Below, one piece after another: positions 62,135 through 64,000 of a stretch of 64,000 nt of DNA. This DNA is from Myxococcales bacterium (GTDB lineage Bacteria > Lernaellota > Lernaellaia > Lernaellales > Lernaellaceae). Where the stretch lies: positions 35,023 through 99,022 of the forward strand of contig JAAYVF010000060.1 of NCBI GenBank assembly GCA_012517325.1, in the 5' to 3' direction. The number at the start of each line of letters is the position of its first letter. Positions within the stretch are counted from its first letter, which is position 1. The notes below the pieces were generated by a model, which saw only the letters and a program-made list of their open reading frames with translations, had not been told where the DNA came from and did not search any database. Both the position numbers and the translations under genes were made by a program.

Positions 62135-63316
62135 ATGAAAGAAGTGTGGATTGTCGGCGCGGCGCGGACGCCGGTAGGCTCCTTTAATGGCGTGTTTGCC
62201 ACTTTGCCCGCCAGTGACCTGGGCGCGGTCGCGATTCGCGGCGCCCTGGAACGCTCGGGAATCAAAGACGAGGAAGTGGATGAAGTGATCATGGGTTGTG
62301 TCTTACCCGGTGGTCAGGGACAGGCGCCGGCGCGAATGGCGGCCATCAAATCCGGGCTTCCCGCCAAGGTGGCCGCGATGACGATCAACAAGGTCTGTGG
62401 CTCCGGCCTCAAAGCGGTCGGCCTGGGCGTCCAGGCGATCCAATGCGGCGACGCCGAGGTGGTGGTCGCCGGCGGCATGGAAAGCATGACCCTCGCGCCG
62501 CATGTCCTGATGAATTCGCGCGCCGGCTACCGCATGGGCAACTTCGCCGTCGAGGATTCGATGGTCAAGGACGGCCTGTGGGATTCCTACAACAACTGCC
62601 ACATGGGCAATTTCGCCGACAAGACCGCCGCGAAATACGGCTACACCCGCGAACAACTCGACGACTTCACCGTCAAATCCTACAAAAACGCGCTCAAAGC
62701 CCAGGCGGACGGCGTTTTCAAGTGGGAAATCGTCCCGGTGAAACTTCCCTCCAAAAAAGGCGAGCCGACCGTCATCGACACCGACGAGGAACCGGCCCGC
62801 GTCAAGTTCGATAAAATCCCCACCCTCAAGCCGGCCTTCAACAAGGACGGCGTCATCACCGCCGCCAACGCGTCCTCGATCAACGACGGCGCGGGGGCCG
62901 TGGTACTCTGCGAAGCGGAAAAGGCCAAGCAGCTCGGCCTCAAGCCGCTCGCGCGCTTCGTCGCCCAGGCCACGGCCAGCCTCGAGCCGCAGTGGTTCAC
63001 CCTGGCGCCGATCGATTCGATTAAAAACGTGCTGAAAAAAGCCAACCTGCAGGTCGGCGACATCGACGTCTGGGAAATCAACGAGGCCTTCTCGGTCGTT
63101 TCGTTGATCACCAACGACCATCTGAAAATCGATCCGGCGAAAGTGGACATTTACGGCGGCGCGGTAGCGATCGGCCATCCGATCGGCGCCTCCGGTTGCC
63201 GCATCCTGCTGACCCTGCTCAACGCCATGCAACGCAACAATTTCAAGCGCGGCGGCGCGAGCCTGTGCATCGGCGGCGGCGAGGCGATCGCCATGCTGTT
63301 CGAGCGCGTGGAATAA
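62135..63316 (+). CDS. Acetyl-CoA acetyltransferase (thiolase)
   Basis: The 393-residue protein has the thiolase active-site Cys at about 88 (NKVCGSGLKA), His in AIGHPIGASG and the second Cys in LCIGGGEAIAM. GGGAGG precedes ATG by 8 bases. With the next gene it forms a beta-oxidation or butyrate/acetoacetyl-CoA unit. AtoB/PhaA-type condensing enzymes and FadA cannot be separated by sequence alone; length and end favour the AtoB type. Confidence 0.92.
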   Translation: MKEVWIVGAARTPVGSFNGVFATLPASDLGAVAIRGALERSGIKDEEVDEVIMGCVLPGGQGQAPARMAAIKSGLPAKVAAMTINKVCGSGLKAVGLGVQAIQCGDAEVVVAGGMESMTLAPHVLMNSRAGYRMGNFAVEDSMVKDGLWDSYNNCHMGNFADKTAAKYGYTREQLDDFTVKSYKNALKAQADGVFKWEIVPVKLPSKKGEPTVIDTDEEPARVKFDKIPTLKPAFNKDGVITAANASSINDGAGAVVLCEAEKAKQLGLKPLARFVAQATASLEPQWFTLAPIDSIKNVLKKANLQVGDIDVWEINEAFSVVSLITNDHLKIDPAKVDIYGGAVAIGHPIGASGCRILLTLLNAMQRNNFKRGGASLCIGGGEAIAMLFERVE

Positions 63317-63327
63317 GGGGGCGGTTC

Positions 63328-64000
63328 ATGACGTACAAGAACCTGCTCGTCACGATCGAGGAAGGCGTGGCCCTGGTCGTCATCAACCGGCCGCCGGCGC
63401 TCAACGCGCTCAACAGCCTGACGCTGAAGGAACTGGGCGTCGCCTTCGAAAAAATCGCCAAGGACAAGGCCGTGCGCTCCGTGGTGCTGACCGGCGCGGG
63501 CGAAAAGGCCTTCGTCGCCGGCGCCGACATCAGCGAAATGGTCAACTTCAACCCGCTCAAGGCCGACGCGTTCGCCAAGCTGGGCCAGGAAGTGCTGACG
63601 GCGATCGAAACCTGCCCCAAACCGGTGATCGCGGCCGTCAACGGCTTCGCGCTGGGCGGCGGCACCGAACTGGCGATGGCCTGCGATTTCATCTACGCCG
63701 CGCCGAACGCCAAATTCGGCCAGCCGGAAATCAAGTTGGGCATCATCCCCGGCTTTGGCGGCACGCAGCGCTTGCCGCGACTCGTCGGCCGCCAGATGGC
63801 CAAGGAACTGGTGCTCACCGGCGACATGATCACCGCCGAGGAAGCGTTGCGCATCGGACTGGTCAATAAAATTTTCGCGCTGGATAGCCTCGTGGCGGAA
63901 GCCAAGAAGACCGCGAAGAAAATCGCCGCTTACGGCATGCCGGCGGTCAAGGCGGCCAAGGACGCGATCAACCGCGGCCTCGACGTGGATCTGGCCGACG
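63328..64000 (+). CDS. Enoyl-CoA hydratase/crotonase (3' end cut by window)
   Basis: ATG 63328 lies 11 bases after the thiolase stop, with GGGGGCGG as ribosome site. 224 residues are visible. GAGEKAFVAGADISEM is the crotonase oxyanion-hole stretch, AVNGFALGGGTELAMACD is the second, and the catalytic Glu pair is expected in LGGGTE and PEIKLGIIPGFGGTQ. It hydrates crotonyl-CoA-type substrates. The C-terminus, about 35 residues, is outside the window. Confidence 0.93.
   Translation, partial: MTYKNLLVTIEEGVALVVINRPPALNALNSLTLKELGVAFEKIAKDKAVRSVVLTGAGEKAFVAGADISEMVNFNPLKADAFAKLGQEVLTAIETCPKPVIAAVNGFALGGGTELAMACDFIYAAPNAKFGQPEIKLGIIPGFGGTQRLPRLVGRQMAKELVLTGDMITAEEALRIGLVNKIFALDSLVAEAKKTAKKIAAYGMPAVKAAKDAINRGLDVDLAD

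Overview
The window is GC-rich DNA from a Gram-negative bacterium. It carries BamA, a LolC/E-LolD pair, apolipoprotein N-acyltransferase, a TonB-dependent receptor, a barrel protein ending in Phe and a periplasmic SurA-like foldase, so there is a full outer membrane and a lipoprotein pathway. The order lnt-prfB-lysS-lolC/E-lolD-bamA, several secreted beta-propeller proteins and many Asp/Asn-rich tracts suggest a deltaproteobacteria-like lineage (Desulfobacterota, Myxococcota or a related candidate phylum). That placement is an inference; no rRNA or tRNA gene was seen, so it cannot be fixed here.

Layout. 1-8317 (minus strand): envelope and translation cluster, with prfB carrying a programmed +1 frameshift. 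8399-15986: one leftward and three rightward polytopic GT-C-like membrane proteins; the three rightward genes are chained by TTGA start/stop overlaps. 15967-18282: TonB-dependent receptor. 18550-23748: RND/MMPL exporter, LolA-like protein and outer-membrane barrel, a plausible trans-envelope lipid export unit. 23873-27364 (AT-richer): an Asp-rich Ycf48-like lipoprotein and a broken gingipain-like C25 peptidase gene with two in-frame stops and one frameshift. 27580-33882: small membrane protein, SurA-like lipoprotein, condensation-type acyltransferase, an AT-rich DUF4143 ATPase and a neutral-ceramidase-like lipoprotein. 33880-34035: a 152 bp MITE-like element flanked by TA, which completes the stop codons of both neighbouring convergent genes. 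34033-40013: metallo-beta-lactamase-fold hydrolase, membrane-tethered methyltransferase and a 1342-residue degenerate subtilase/beta-propeller protein followed by a strong terminator. 40146-48138: small membrane protein, indolepyruvate:ferredoxin oxidoreductase (iorAB), AT-rich small genes, an amidase, a conserved 62-residue protein, an orphan PhoB-type regulator and two tandem zinc-ribbon membrane paralogues. 48135-51844 (minus): papain-like, Kelch and PLC-like secreted proteins. 52038-61874 (minus): ybaK with a VapC/AbrB-type toxin-antitoxin pair, a flavin/2Fe-2S reductase paired with a CrtISO-like oxidoreductase, NamZ-like muramidase, GT-C/TPR protein, mannose-1-phosphate guanylyltransferase and ObgE. 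62011-64000: a near-consensus promoter, thiolase and an enoyl-CoA hydratase cut by the window end.

The most notable pattern is a shared surface-protein architecture. Five unrelated secreted proteins carry an Asp/Asn tract beside a cysteine. In two it directly follows the lipobox Cys, resembling the acidic lipoprotein export signals of Bacteroidetes. In three it sits at the extreme C-terminus and the protein ends in Gly-Cys-Gly-Cys. This looks like two mirror-image ways to tether or display proteins and is the best candidate here for an undescribed system.

No stretch longer than 300 bases is without a gene. The larger gaps (18283-18549, 27365-27579, 40542-40754, 43175-43395, 45210-45442, 61875-62134) hold only the candidate signals listed, or nothing recognisable. 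Start codons were moved inward where a ribosome-binding site or signal peptide argued for it.
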